From Ferroplasma sp037442045 (GTDB taxonomy: Archaea > Thermoplasmatota > Thermoplasmata > Thermoplasmatales > Thermoplasmataceae), in assembly GCF_037442045.1 (NCBI RefSeq), contig NZ_JBBIRC010000001.1, forward strand, positions 1 to 58,002: a stretch of 58,002 bases of DNA, given 5' to 3'. Numbering within the stretch: the first letter of the stretch is position 1; each line of letters starts with the position of its first letter. Shown piece after piece: positions 18,016 to 27,024 of this stretch. A model generated the notes under the pieces. That model did no database searches, had not been told where the DNA came from, and saw only the letters and a program-made list of their open reading frames with translations. Both the position numbers and the translations under genes were made by a program.

Positions 18016-18900
18016 TTAAAGGAACCCGGCCTTCTGCAAAATCAGAAGGTCTTCAGTGGTAAGCTGTTCACCAGCCTTAAATTTCTCATAAAGTTCTGTT
18101 GCTCTGTCCTGAAGTTCTGATTCCTTTTCCTTCCTTTTTGTAACTCTGCTCTTGTTCCTTATGGAAAATATTGCCTTTTCCATATCCTTCAATTCAGTCT
18201 TTGTCTTTATGAAAGCTGCATGTTCGGCTTCAGATTCCTGGCTGTATTTAATGAAAAGCTCGTGGTTTTCATCTGCTTCTTTCCGGACCTCGTCGAGCTT
18301 TTGGAGTTCATCATTAATCTCATCACTTAACTGGGAAATTCTGGTCGAAATTTCCTCTATATTCTTTTTATATTCCTCGCCAGTAGTCCTCTCCTGGTTG
18401 ATATTTTCTGTGAGATTCTTTATATCATCATTTTTAAGAAGTTCCTCATCACGAAGTGTTTTTGATTTCTTTATTTCATTGTTTAATCTTCTAATGTCAA
18501 CAATAAGCTTGTTTTCTTCTTCTTTTTTTAATTCTGTGGTTTGCTGCCTCTTTTCAAGATATTGTAGTTCCTTTTCCTTTACCCTGATATCTTTAAGGTC
18601 TATTCCAGTACCGAGCTTTGCTTTGTATTCACGTAATTGCTTTTTCAATTCAGAGAGAGCCTTATAATGAACTTCCTTTTCATCCCTAAGTCCCTTAATT
18701 TTCTCAATCAACTCGTTCTTTTCAGCGATTTTTTCCTTTGCATGCTCTCTCATTTCGTGAGTTTTCTGATTTAATTCATCACGAATTCTGGCATATTTTT
18801 GGGCTTCTGCATTAGCTTCATCTCGCTTTTTAATATGGAGTTCTACTTCATCTCTGATTGCCTCTTTTTTCGTCTCAAAATCTTCTAAAAGGTCCGTCAT
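18016..18900 (-). CDS. Archaeal coiled-coil protein (COG1340 family)
   Basis: 294 residues, nearly all heptad-rich coiled coil from about 1 to 265, rich in Glu, Lys and Arg. The C-terminal AGEQLTTEDLLILQKAGFL matches the conserved tail of the COG1340 family. No transmembrane segment. The role is unknown; a structural or scaffold role is only a guess. The large opposite-strand reading frame within it is a product of the biased codon use of coiled coils. Confidence 0.85.
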   Translation of the reverse strand: MTDLLEDFETKKEAIRDEVELHIKKRDEANAEAQKYARIRDELNQKTHEMREHAKEKIAEKNELIEKIKGLRDEKEVHYKALSELKKQLREYKAKLGTGIDLKDIRVKEKELQYLEKRQQTTELKKEEENKLIVDIRRLNNEIKKSKTLRDEELLKNDDIKNLTENINQERTTGEEYKKNIEEISTRISQLSDEINDELQKLDEVRKEADENHELFIKYSQESEAEHAAFIKTKTELKDMEKAIFSIRNKSRVTKRKEKESELQDRATELYEKFKAGEQLTTEDLLILQKAGFL

Positions 18901-19063
18901 GCTAACACTTCGATGTCTTATTTCAGATAATGCGTTGGAATTAGTAATATTCTATTTCGCACATCTGTGGTTAAAATTTGTATTTAAAAAGACTATATAA
19001 GTATTACTATTAACTGTTCATTACAATAATATTATAAATCCAGATACTCTTATTTAATATAAA

Positions 19064-19071
19064 ATTATATA
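19064..19071 (+). promoter_or_regulatory. Box A for the cobalamin operon
   Basis: ATTATATA is centred about 25 bases before the cobD ATG, with no Shine-Dalgarno site, so a leaderless start is likely. The 190-base gap to the divergent coiled-coil gene contains nothing else I recognise. In particular I see no cobalamin riboswitch. Confidence 0.5.
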
Positions 19072-19091
19072 ACAAATAATCATAAACAAAA

Positions 19092-20120
19092 ATGCATGGT
19101 GGTAATGTATACGAATTTGCTTTAAAATACAATATAGATTTGTCAAAAATTCTCGATTTTTCCGCTAACATGAATGATTTTATTACAGTGAAGAATCTAT
19201 TTATAAATAAAGGATACATAGAACATTATCCTGAGAGCAACCTGGAAGAATATAAAAAAATACTTGCAGGCAGTGACTTTAGCATAAATAATATAACTAT
19301 GGTTTCGGGATTGACTTCATTTATACATTTATATATGAATTCCATTAAAGGAAATTCTCTGATTATTTCACCATCGTTTACAGAATATATAAAATCAAAT
19401 ACATCTGGTAACAAAATACTTCTTCCCTTTAATGCAATAAATAAAAACCCGGAAATGATAAAAAATTACAATTATGAAACATTATTTCTGGTATATCCAG
19501 ATAGCCCAACAGGACAAATGATGAATGAAGACAGTATTCACTCTATAATAGAAACTTCAATGAAAAAAAATTCAACTATATTTATTGATGAATCATTTAT
19601 ATGGTTTGTGAATAACCGAAAAATAAATGAAAAAGAAATGATTGAAAAATACAATAATGTTATTATAGGCCGATCGTTGACAAAGGTTTTGTCCATACCG
19701 GGATTAAGGCTAGGATATGTGTTATCAAATTCAGATACCATATCTGAAATAGAAAAAACCCTTGAACCATGGAGAATTAACCAGGGGGCCCTGCTATATT
19801 TACAAAACTATATGCCTCATTTCAGCGGGCTTGGGAAAAAGATTGAAATAGAAAGAAAATACCTGATAAAATCGCTTGAAAAGCAAAATTTTACTCTTAT
19901 TGGCAAACCACAGGCAAATTATATTACATTTAAATTACCTGAAAATATTAATGGTGAAAAGCTTATGTCATTTCTTGCAACTAGAAATATAATGATAAGG
20001 CTTCTTGATGATTACTGTGACTTTGGCAGTAATTATATAAGAATTAACGTAAAGAGAAGGATTAAAAATAGAATTCTTGTTAAAAATATAAAAGGATATT
20101 TAGGTGATGCCATTGATTAA
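19092..20120 (+). CDS. cobD: Threonine-phosphate decarboxylase (PLP)
   Basis: 342 residues, class I/II aminotransferase fold. It decarboxylates L-threonine-3-phosphate to (R)-1-amino-2-propanol phosphate, the aminopropanol arm of cobalamin. It begins with the characteristic HGGN and contains LDFSANMND, VYPDSPTGQ, FIDESFIWF and the PLP lysine in SLTKVLSIPGLRLGY. Similarity to histidinol-phosphate aminotransferase is expected, but the HGG start and cbi/cob neighbours support CobD. The downstream cobyric acid synthase gene overlaps its end. Confidence 0.88.
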   Translation: MHGGNVYEFALKYNIDLSKILDFSANMNDFITVKNLFINKGYIEHYPESNLEEYKKILAGSDFSINNITMVSGLTSFIHLYMNSIKGNSLIISPSFTEYIKSNTSGNKILLPFNAINKNPEMIKNYNYETLFLVYPDSPTGQMMNEDSIHSIIETSMKKNSTIFIDESFIWFVNNRKINEKEMIEKYNNVIIGRSLTKVLSIPGLRLGYVLSNSDTISEIEKTLEPWRINQGALLYLQNYMPHFSGLGKKIEIERKYLIKSLEKQNFTLIGKPQANYITFKLPENINGEKLMSFLATRNIMIRLLDDYCDFGSNYIRINVKRRIKNRILVKNIKGYLGDAID

Positions 20121-21531
20121 AATGATTCAGGTGCTTGGAACTGCATCAGATTCTGGAAAAAGCACGCTTGCCATGTCACTGTGCTATTACTTCGCGAATA
20201 AAGGATATAAAGTCGCACCGTTTAAGGCAATAAACATGTCACTTAACTCCATATCATTAAACGACTCATCAGAGATCTCAAGGGCACAGTGGCTTCAAGC
20301 AGTGGCGGCGGGAGCAGAGCCATCGTTTTATATGAATCCTTTCCTTATAAAACCGGAGGGTATGGGAAGATCTCAGATTATTGTTAATGGAAGAGCAATT
20401 GGAACAATGAAAGTCAATGATTATTATAAATATCTCTCTGATAATGCAGAAAAAATAATAAAATGCGCTATTAAAAAACTCTCAGAGAATTATGATCTGA
20501 TAATAGCCGAAGGGGCTGGATCAGCAGCCGAAATCAATATGCAGGGTCGAGACTTTGCAAATTCTTATGTTTCAAGTTTATACAGTACTCCTGCTATTCT
20601 CATTTCAGATATTGATAAGGGCGGCGTCTTTGCCTCACTTTATGGAACTGTAAAGTTAATGGAACACAGTGATCTTGTAAAATATATGGTAATAAACAGA
20701 ATGAGAGGAAATTCTGCTATGCTTGCAAGCGGCATATCAAAACTGGAAATATTGACTGAGAAGAAGGTCGCAGGAATAATACCATACTCAAGCATTTCAT
20801 TGCCTGGTGAAGATTCAATGAACTATATAACATCAAAGAACAATGACAAAATTTGCATAATAAAATATCCATTTATGGAGAATTATAGTGATTTTGACCC
20901 TTTGTATCTTTTTAATATTGGATTTACCTATGTTGATAAATATAATGTTGATGCACTGGACAGATGTGACGTTATAATACTGCCAGGGTCAAAGCTTGTA
21001 GCTGAGGACCTTCAATATATGGAAAAAAATGGAATTGCAGAGAAATTGATTTCACTGAAAGGCAAAAAAACAATAATAGGCATATGCGGGGGATATCAAA
21101 TGCTGGGAAATGCAATAAGAGGCAATAATGACGTCGAAAACATAAATGGTGAAATTAAAGGTTTGGGTCTCCTTGACATAGAAACTGAATATCTAAATGA
21201 GAAAATTTCTGGAACTGTAAATTACAGATTAAATGAGAAGAATTTTTCTGCGAATTCATCTGAAATAGGATATGAGATACATTATGGAAAAATTGTAAAA
21301 AATGGTGAATTGCCTCTGGCATATATTGGCAATGCTCCAGAAGGCTCAATGCATGGAAATATATATGGAACAAATATACATGGAATATTAGAAAACGCCG
21401 CGTTTTTAAGCCATATACTGCATTTTCAAACAAAAAATTACAGGAAGGAACTGATGAACAATATAGCTCAGGCCTCGAAGTTGTTTACAGAGAATATGGA
21501 TATGAATTTAATTGAAAAAATGGTAATATGA
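20107..21531 (+). CDS. cobQ: Cobyric acid synthase
   Basis: 474 residues from ATG 20107 (GTG 20104 and ATG 20122 are alternatives). It amidates four side chains of adenosylcobyrinic acid diamide using glutamine and ATP. The N-terminal ATPase domain has the P-loop-like LGTASDSGKST and AEGAGSAAEIN. The C-terminal amidotransferase domain has IILPGSK, the nucleophile Cys in GICGGYQMLG, and the catalytic His in GTNIHGILEN. It is also called CbiP. It overlaps cobD by 14 bases and cbiB by four. Confidence 0.94.
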   Translation: MPLIKMIQVLGTASDSGKSTLAMSLCYYFANKGYKVAPFKAINMSLNSISLNDSSEISRAQWLQAVAAGAEPSFYMNPFLIKPEGMGRSQIIVNGRAIGTMKVNDYYKYLSDNAEKIIKCAIKKLSENYDLIIAEGAGSAAEINMQGRDFANSYVSSLYSTPAILISDIDKGGVFASLYGTVKLMEHSDLVKYMVINRMRGNSAMLASGISKLEILTEKKVAGIIPYSSISLPGEDSMNYITSKNNDKICIIKYPFMENYSDFDPLYLFNIGFTYVDKYNVDALDRCDVIILPGSKLVAEDLQYMEKNGIAEKLISLKGKKTIIGICGGYQMLGNAIRGNNDVENINGEIKGLGLLDIETEYLNEKISGTVNYRLNEKNFSANSSEIGYEIHYGKIVKNGELPLAYIGNAPEGSMHGNIYGTNIHGILENAAFLSHILHFQTKNYRKELMNNIAQASKLFTENMDMNLIEKMVI

Positions 21532-22484
21532 TTAACGTTCTGCTGCTTGCTGTATTTATTTTATTTCTTGCAATGCTTATTGACATTGTCTCTGGTGAGC
21601 CACCAGATAGTATTCATCCCGTTGTTTTTACAGGAATAACAATATCAAAATTCAAGCCTTTATTCATGAAATGCAAAAATAGAATAACTGGAGGGTGCTA
21701 TTTTCTTTTCTGGATTATTGCAATAAATACCATTCCATTGCTTGCAGTTCTTTATATATTATATATTTTTAAAAATACAATATTGCTTATATTGTTTATA
21801 ATAATATACGCATATTTCCTGAAAAGCACATTTTCTATTAAAAGCATGGGAAAACATATAAACAGGATTATTGGATCTATGAAGAAAGATGATATGATTG
21901 CTGCAAGAAGGTATACATCAATGGTTGTCCGCCGGAACACAACAGGTATGGATTCGCAACACATAGCCTCAGCTGCTATAGAAACCATAGCTGAAGGATT
22001 TGTAGATGGGTATCTTACTCCTCTGTTTTTTTATGCGTTTTTTGGGATTGCGGGAGCTATGGTGGCAAAAGTTATCAATACAATGGATTCAAATATAGCT
22101 TATAAGGACAGTAACTATTATGAATTTGGAAGATGCACAGCAATTGCTGATTCCATTACAAACTTTTTGAGTTCACGAATGGCCCCGGCAATATTCAGCA
22201 TAAGTGCATTCTTTCTGAGAATAAAATATATAAAAAAGAAAATTCCAAATAGTACGGACAGCCTTAATGCAGGATACAGCATAGGTGCTATTTCAAAAAT
22301 ATTGGGAATCAGGCTTGAAAAACCAGGAGAATATATTGTGAATCCGGAAGGAAAAGAACCTGGCATTAAGGAAATCAAAAGAGCTTTGCATATATATTAT
22401 CTGTCTTCAATTATATCAATTTTCATATTTGTTATTCCAGTTATGCTTATTTTGTATGTTCTTGGAATTTTTATAATTCTCTGA
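21528..22484 (+). CDS. cbiB: Adenosylcobinamide-phosphate synthase
   Basis: 318 residues, an integral membrane enzyme with about five TM segments. It attaches aminopropanol (phosphate) to adenosylcobyric acid. Family marks are DIVSGEPPDSIHPVVFTG near the N-terminus, VVRRNTTGMD, IASAAIETIAEGFVDGYLTP, and the NTMDSNIAYKD motif near residue 195. The ATG is nested in the cobQ stop. Its substrate is the product of the two upstream genes, so gene order follows the pathway. Confidence 0.94.
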   Translation: MINVLLLAVFILFLAMLIDIVSGEPPDSIHPVVFTGITISKFKPLFMKCKNRITGGCYFLFWIIAINTIPLLAVLYILYIFKNTILLILFIIIYAYFLKSTFSIKSMGKHINRIIGSMKKDDMIAARRYTSMVVRRNTTGMDSQHIASAAIETIAEGFVDGYLTPLFFYAFFGIAGAMVAKVINTMDSNIAYKDSNYYEFGRCTAIADSITNFLSSRMAPAIFSISAFFLRIKYIKKKIPNSTDSLNAGYSIGAISKILGIRLEKPGEYIVNPEGKEPGIKEIKRALHIYYLSSIISIFIFVIPVMLILYVLGIFIIL

Positions 22485-22556
22485 ATTAAAATGCACTTGA
22501 ATTAATTTAAAAGCAGATTCAGCATAAGTATTATAATAAAAAAATAATTTGCTCTT

Positions 22557-23567
22557 ATGGAAATAGTCGAGGGAAATAGCATTTACAATAATATCAGTGA
22601 TAAAAATGATATATTATATATACTTCTGGCTGGCACAACAGAGGTATCAACAATTCCGGGAATATCCGATGCAGGGGCATCTCCCGAATTAACAAAATTA
22701 ACACCTGTACTGGATTCCGAGATAATATATGCTGGAAAATGCATAAGTTATAATGTTGTACCAATGACTGAAAATGGAATACCGACACCGTCTATTATTA
22801 CAAGGGGATCAAATCAGCTGTCTGGAATTGATATTTTAATAGTGGATTCAGGAATGGTTCAGGACCCTAAAATTCCATTTATAAAAACTGGGCTCGGCAG
22901 TGCAGGAAATGGATCAGAGAAAAGAGCATTGTTACACTACTGGAATGCCATGGAATACGGAAAATACCTGGGCAATTTGCTGGATGGAAAGTATAAATAT
23001 ATATGCATCTCGGAGAGTGTTCCAGGAGGCACGACAACAGCTTACACCGTTCTTTTATCCGAAGGGATAAATGAAATGACCAGTAGCTCTATGAAAGATT
23101 CTCCAGACGGGATTAAAAAGGCATATGCAGAGAAGGCGTTGAGTAGAAAAATAAATTTTAGGGATGATAATGATAATATAGCAGAATTTGGAGATTATAT
23201 GATGGCAATTGCTCTTGGGATAAGCAGTGCGGTGAAAAAATCAACAATTTTTTATGCAGGGGGAACACAGATGGCCACAGTTTTCTATCTTGATCAAAAG
23301 ATAAATAATAAGGATAACAGATATGTATTCACAACAGGTTATATTATGAAGGATAAGGAAATGCTTATGAAAAAGCTTGTGGGATCAAAACTGATTTATG
23401 CAAATATGAACTTTTCCGGAATGGATGGATTGAAATATTATGATCAGGGTTATGTGAAGGAAGGCACCGGCTTTGGTGCTGCATTCGGCATTTCTTATCT
23501 TCTTGGAAATGATCCTGAAAAAATATACGAAAGTATAAAAAATACATATAAATTATTCCTGAAATAA
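22557..23567 (+). CDS. CobT-like nicotinate-nucleotide phosphoribosyltransferase family (archaeal)
   Basis: 336 residues of the archaeal NaMN:DMB phosphoribosyltransferase-like group (UPF0284/TIGR00303). Signature parts are LAGTTEVSTIPGISDAGASP at the start, SESVPGGTTTAYTVL in the middle, and FYAGGTQMATV. It probably activates the lower-ligand base of cobalamin, in line with its neighbours. The actual base and activity are not shown by the sequence. A 72-base gap with a TATA-like stretch (TATTATAATA) about 25 bases before the ATG suggests its own promoter. Confidence 0.88.
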   Translation: MEIVEGNSIYNNISDKNDILYILLAGTTEVSTIPGISDAGASPELTKLTPVLDSEIIYAGKCISYNVVPMTENGIPTPSIITRGSNQLSGIDILIVDSGMVQDPKIPFIKTGLGSAGNGSEKRALLHYWNAMEYGKYLGNLLDGKYKYICISESVPGGTTTAYTVLLSEGINEMTSSSMKDSPDGIKKAYAEKALSRKINFRDDNDNIAEFGDYMMAIALGISSAVKKSTIFYAGGTQMATVFYLDQKINNKDNRYVFTTGYIMKDKEMLMKKLVGSKLIYANMNFSGMDGLKYYDQGYVKEGTGFGAAFGISYLLGNDPEKIYESIKNTYKLFLK

Positions 23568-23577
23568 GATGGAATAG

Positions 23578-24309
23578 TTATCCGAAAAAGGATTCCATGA
23601 AACTGTTTATTGCTTCCATGGACATCGATACAATTCTGGATATAAAAGGCCTTTTTGGCGTTAAATTTTTGATGGATTCTATTCCTGTTTTCGATTTTAG
23701 CAGAGTCATTACAGTATCCATTGTGCCAATACCGTCGATTAATCCTGTTGCCTTTGCCTGCTTTGAAGAGAATACAAGCCCGTTTGCAATACTTTCAAGC
23801 TCTTCCTCATTAAAGTTCCTTCTCTTTTTGACTTCATCCCTGAATGATGAATAAATATCATTCATAATATTTGAATAAATTTTATTTTCTTCTTCTGTCA
23901 TTGGCCTGAATGGGGAATTAATATCCTTGTACTTTCCAACCTTGTTAATTCTCATTTTTATTCCAAAATTATCAAGAAATTCAGAGAGATCAGGAGACAT
24001 GCTTATAACTCCTATTGATCCTACCAGTGATGTATTCATGGCAAATATTTTTTCAGCAGAGCATGCAAGCCAGTAAGCACCTGATGCACCAACGCTTTCA
24101 ATCAGTGCATAAACAGGTTTCTGATTGGATATCTTGATCAATTGATTGTAAAGTATTTCTGTTGAATTGGCATCCCCGCCGCCTGAATTTATTACAAGTA
24201 AAAGGGCTTTAACCTTCTTTTTCTTTTCTATATATTCCAGAACTGGCATATACGAACTCAGGCTTCCGTGATTTATAGTTCCGTTAAAATTTAAAATACC
24301 TATATACAT
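23578..24309 (-). CDS. sppA: S49 family serine peptidase (SppA-like)
   Basis: 243 residues, one S49 catalytic domain, the short archaeal form. The nucleophile Ser is S76 in ESVGASGAYW and the general base is K128 in GKYKDINSPF. Their 52-residue spacing matches bacterial short SppA. NSGGG at 41-45 forms part of the active site. No convincing signal peptide or TM is seen at the N-terminus, so it may act on the cytoplasmic face. It follows pyrF by 16 bases on the same strand. Confidence 0.9.
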   Translation of the reverse strand: MYIGILNFNGTINHGSLSSYMPVLEYIEKKKKVKALLLVINSGGGDANSTEILYNQLIKISNQKPVYALIESVGASGAYWLACSAEKIFAMNTSLVGSIGVISMSPDLSEFLDNFGIKMRINKVGKYKDINSPFRPMTEEENKIYSNIMNDIYSSFRDEVKKRRNFNEEELESIANGLVFSSKQAKATGLIDGIGTMDTVMTLLKSKTGIESIKNLTPKRPFISRIVSMSMEAINSFMESFFG

Positions 24310-24325
24310 ATATTAACATTCAAAA

Positions 24326-24961
24326 CTATTTATTTAATTTATTGTTAATACTATCAGCATAATTGTCTATAGTTTTCTCCGGATCAGGTGAATTGTAAAT
24401 AGATCTCCCAATAATTACATAATCTGCACCGAGAAGTATGGCTTCCGTAATATTTCCTCCCTGTGCGCCCACGCCGGGAGATATTATTTTCAGGTCTCCT
24501 GATAGTTCTTTAACTTTTTTAAGGTAATATGGTCTGTTTCCCGGCGCAACAAGGCCATAAACCCCTGCTTCCTTTGATGTGTTTATCAGTTCCTCTGTAA
24601 TATTATCCAAATATGATTCCTGGGACATTGACACAACAGAAAAAACCTTCATTTCTTTTGCACTTTTAACTACCGCTTTCAATGAATTTAAACCGGTAAA
24701 TGAATGGCTTATTATTCCATATGCGCCGTGTTCCCGTACTTTTTCTGTGATCAGGCTTACTGTATTGTCTATGTCAGCCAGCTTAAAATCGCATATAACG
24801 CTTGAATACTTTGATAGATCTCTAACTATTTTTATACCGTTTTCCAGAATTACGGGCCAGTTTACCTTAATTGCAAAAACTTTATCACCAACATTTTTTG
24901 CCAGTTCTATTGCAGTATCATAATTATAAACATCCAGAGCAAATATAATTTTATTGTCCAT
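24326..24961 (-). CDS. pyrF: Orotidine 5'-phosphate decarboxylase
   Basis: 211 residues, TIM barrel of the short archaeal type. It makes UMP from OMP. The catalytic tetrad is in ICDFKLADIDN (the DxKxxD motif, about 58-67). FALDVYN near the N-terminus and the phosphate loop ISPGVGAQGG near 158 are also present. It is divergent from pyrE, and the 77-base gap must hold both promoters. Confidence 0.95.
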   Translation of the reverse strand: MDNKIIFALDVYNYDTAIELAKNVGDKVFAIKVNWPVILENGIKIVRDLSKYSSVICDFKLADIDNTVSLITEKVREHGAYGIISHSFTGLNSLKAVVKSAKEMKVFSVVSMSQESYLDNITEELINTSKEAGVYGLVAPGNRPYYLKKVKELSGDLKIISPGVGAQGGNITEAILLGADYVIIGRSIYNSPDPEKTIDNYADSINNKLNK

Positions 24962-25038
24962 TATTGATTATATAGTATGGCTCTATATTAAATATGCCAA
25001 AATACATAAAATTAAATAAAAAAGGTTAATCAGCCAGT

Positions 25039-25539
25039 ATGGATCGTGAAATGTTCATAGAAAAGGGTATAATAAAATTTGGAGATTTTACACTGACATC
25101 GGGGAAGAAGTCAAATTATTATATTGATATAAAGGAAGCGTGCACATACCCTGAGACTTTATCTGAAATTTGTGATGAACTTGCAAAAAAAACTATATAC
25201 AATACTGTTGCAGGAATGGAACTCGGCGCTGTGCCTTTAATTGTTGGAGTTTCATTAAAAACGAATAAGCCCTATATTATAATCAGAAAGGAAGAAAGAG
25301 AGCATGGAACCAAAAAAAGGGTAATAGGAAATATAATTGTTGGCAACAAAGTTGATCTTATTGAGGATGTTGTAACCACTGGCAATTCTCTGCTGAAAAC
25401 AGCAGTGGTGCTGAGAAACAGTGGTGCTATAGTAGATCATGCTTTATGTGTGGTTGATAGGGAAAATGGTGGAAGTGAACTATTGAAAGAAAATGGAATT
25501 AAGCTTGAATCGGTCAAAAAAGTATCTGAACTGTTATGA
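25039..25539 (+). CDS. pyrE: Orotate phosphoribosyltransferase
   Basis: 166 residues. It joins orotate to PRPP to form OMP, the substrate of the divergent neighbour pyrF. The PRPP-binding motif LIEDVVTTGNSLL is at about 112-124. The catalytic loop carries KEEREHGTKKR, and the N-terminal FTLTSGKKSNYYIDIK is diagnostic. The gene end overlaps the convergent aIF6 gene by six bases. Confidence 0.95.
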   Translation: MDREMFIEKGIIKFGDFTLTSGKKSNYYIDIKEACTYPETLSEICDELAKKTIYNTVAGMELGAVPLIVGVSLKTNKPYIIIRKEEREHGTKKRVIGNIIVGNKVDLIEDVVTTGNSLLKTAVVLRNSGAIVDHALCVVDRENGGSELLKENGIKLESVKKVSELL

Positions 25540-26190
25540 GAATGTATCATCTATTCTGCCAAGCTCAATTGATGTAGTTGCATTTCCAACCATTACGCCA
25601 TTGCAGTTTGCAAGAATTGATGCACCTATATAATAACTGCCATAGTTTGCGGTTCCTGTTTTAACAGGCACATGAAATATATTGCTTAACTCCTTTATTT
25701 CATCTTCATTTGCTTCCGGTGAAACGAGCATTCCCTTATCATTAAGCACTGCAACGCTTCCAACGGTTTTAACTCCTGCTATAGTTGATTTTATTACTTC
25801 AACGCCAAGTATATCCCCTATCACTTTTTCAGATGATTCGGTAAAGGAAGGATGTATTATCGCTGCACGGTCACTGGTTATAATATTGTTTCCTATAGCA
25901 TTTAGCCGGTCTTTTAAAATAACAAGATTTCTATTGCCAATATCAATACCTGAAAAATCATCTTTGCCAGAAAGGCCCGATACAATAATTCCATTGGAAT
26001 TGAATGCAATCATGGTGCCAATTAAGCTGAAATTATCAATTATCACACCTGCAGTTCTGACTTTTAATGTTTCTTCTATAGATAATTTTGTTTCTTCCGG
26101 TACATTCCGCGGTATAATGGCAAAATCTTTAAAAACTTTGACATATACACCGATAAAATCACTGTCAAATATAGATAATTTGTTAATCAT
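25534..26190 (-). CDS. eif6: Translation initiation factor aIF6
   Basis: 218 residues, pentein fold with five repeats. It binds the large ribosomal subunit and prevents premature joining to the small one. Repeated elements such as VYVKVFKDFAIIPRNVP and the GTANYGSYYIGASILANCNG end block identify it. It lies 4 bases after the L31e gene and closes the S19e-PDCD5-L39e-L31e-aIF6 operon. The usual next genes (LX, prefoldin, ftsY) are not present because pyrE converges here. Confidence 0.95.
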   Translation of the reverse strand: MINKLSIFDSDFIGVYVKVFKDFAIIPRNVPEETKLSIEETLKVRTAGVIIDNFSLIGTMIAFNSNGIIVSGLSGKDDFSGIDIGNRNLVILKDRLNAIGNNIITSDRAAIIHPSFTESSEKVIGDILGVEVIKSTIAGVKTVGSVAVLNDKGMLVSPEANEDEIKELSNIFHVPVKTGTANYGSYYIGASILANCNGVMVGNATTSIELGRIDDTFS

Positions 26191-26194
26191 GATA

Positions 26195-26467
26195 TTACGG
26201 CAGTATTACTTCAGTTGTGCCATCTTCGAGTTTAATTATTTTTAAACTTACCTTTGTGGGTATATGTTCCCTGCCACGGCTCCATATTAATTCATTTACT
26301 TTGTTATCGATCCAGATCTTTTCTTTTTCGGATTTTGTATATTTTGATACCGAATCCTTAATAATAGATATTGCTGTGTCAGCCCTTCTTCTTCTCGATG
26401 ATGACCTTGCACCTCTGAGCGATACTGTTATTAATTCCTCTGTGGATAATTCATTATTTTCTACCAT
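26195..26467 (-). CDS. rpl31e: Ribosomal protein L31e
   Basis: 90 residues from ATG 26467, which follows GGTG at 6-7 bases. TTG 26476 upstream overlaps the L39e stop and is less likely. Typical L31e features are VSLRGARSSSRRRRADTAI, WSRGREHIPTKV and the acidic C-terminus. Component of the 50S subunit near the exit tunnel. Confidence 0.95.
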   Translation of the reverse strand: MVENNELSTEELITVSLRGARSSSRRRRADTAISIIKDSVSKYTKSEKEKIWIDNKVNELIWSRGREHIPTKVSLKIIKLEDGTTEVILP

Positions 26468-26476
26468 CGTTAACAC

Positions 26477-26632
26477 CTATATTTTTAAGTTTGATCTTCT
26501 CCAATTTTTCCTCTTTGGGTTTTGTGTCATCTTTCTGTCTGTTTTCATCATCACCCATCCTGGAACTCTCCTGTTTGAATTTACATGTCTCATTAATCTA
26601 ATTTTTTTGCCAAGCGGCTTGTTTTTGCTCAT
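26477..26632 (-). CDS. rpl39e: Ribosomal protein L39e
   Basis: 51 residues, short and very basic. Translation of this stretch gives MSKNKPLGKKIRL, then RVPGWVMMKT and NPKRKNWRRSNLKI at the end, which is the standard L39e pattern. L39e lines the polypeptide exit tunnel. It lies between PDCD5 (2-base gap) and L31e (9-base gap), the conserved archaeal order. The GGTG site of L31e follows its stop codon directly. Confidence 0.96.
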   Translation of the reverse strand: MSKNKPLGKKIRLMRHVNSNRRVPGWVMMKTDRKMTQNPKRKNWRRSNLKI

Positions 26633-26634
26633 AT

Positions 26635-26976
26635 TTATCTTCTCTCTATTTTTGTTTCTCTTTTTGTCCCTATTAACCTTGAAAGTATTCCCTTTAATTC
26701 ATCATCGCCTATAACCCTGTTGATTCTGCCCATTCCTGCCAGCTGAATTAACTGGTTTTCTACGTTGCTTACAAGGTCTGGCTTTACAAGTTTGAGTGTA
26801 CTTAATCTCTCTCTTGCTTCGGTGGATAATATCTGCCTCAGTATTTGCTGCCTCTGTGCGTCTTCCTGCTCACCCTGTTTCCGGTTTTCATCATCCATTT
26901 CACCCTGCTGAGCATTTCTCTGCATTTCCTGGAGTTTTCTTTTGCGTATATTATTTAATTCATCATCATTATCCAT
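26635..26976 (-). CDS. DNA-binding PDCD5/TFAR19 family protein
   Basis: 113 residues from ATG 26976, with GGTGTTG just upstream. The long helical N-terminus is charged and rich in Gln. The core has LRQILSTEARERLSTLKLVKPDLV and IQLAGMGRINRVIGDDELKGIL, the PDCD5 three-helix bundle. The C-terminus is basic. Archaeal members bind DNA in vitro; the cellular role is uncertain. It lies between S19e and L39e as in most archaea. Confidence 0.94.
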   Translation of the reverse strand: MDNDDELNNIRKRKLQEMQRNAQQGEMDDENRKQGEQEDAQRQQILRQILSTEARERLSTLKLVKPDLVSNVENQLIQLAGMGRINRVIGDDELKGILSRLIGTKRETKIERR

Positions 26977-27024
26977 TTTCAACACCAGATATAGACATTA
27001 ATACAATGTTGATAAAATTTTTTA

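Noticed and set aside
18152..18667. 171-codon open frame on the plus strand
   Set aside because: It is antisense to the coiled-coil gene and rich in Ser/Phe, a shadow of Glu/Lys codons; no promoter or ribosome site fits.
18901..19091. Cobalamin riboswitch before the cob genes
   Set aside because: No conserved B12-box-like sequence is seen, and the box A spacing indicates a leaderless transcript.
25682..26245. 187-codon open frame on the plus strand
   Set aside because: It lies antisense to aIF6, which is certain; composition is Ser/Ile-rich shadow.
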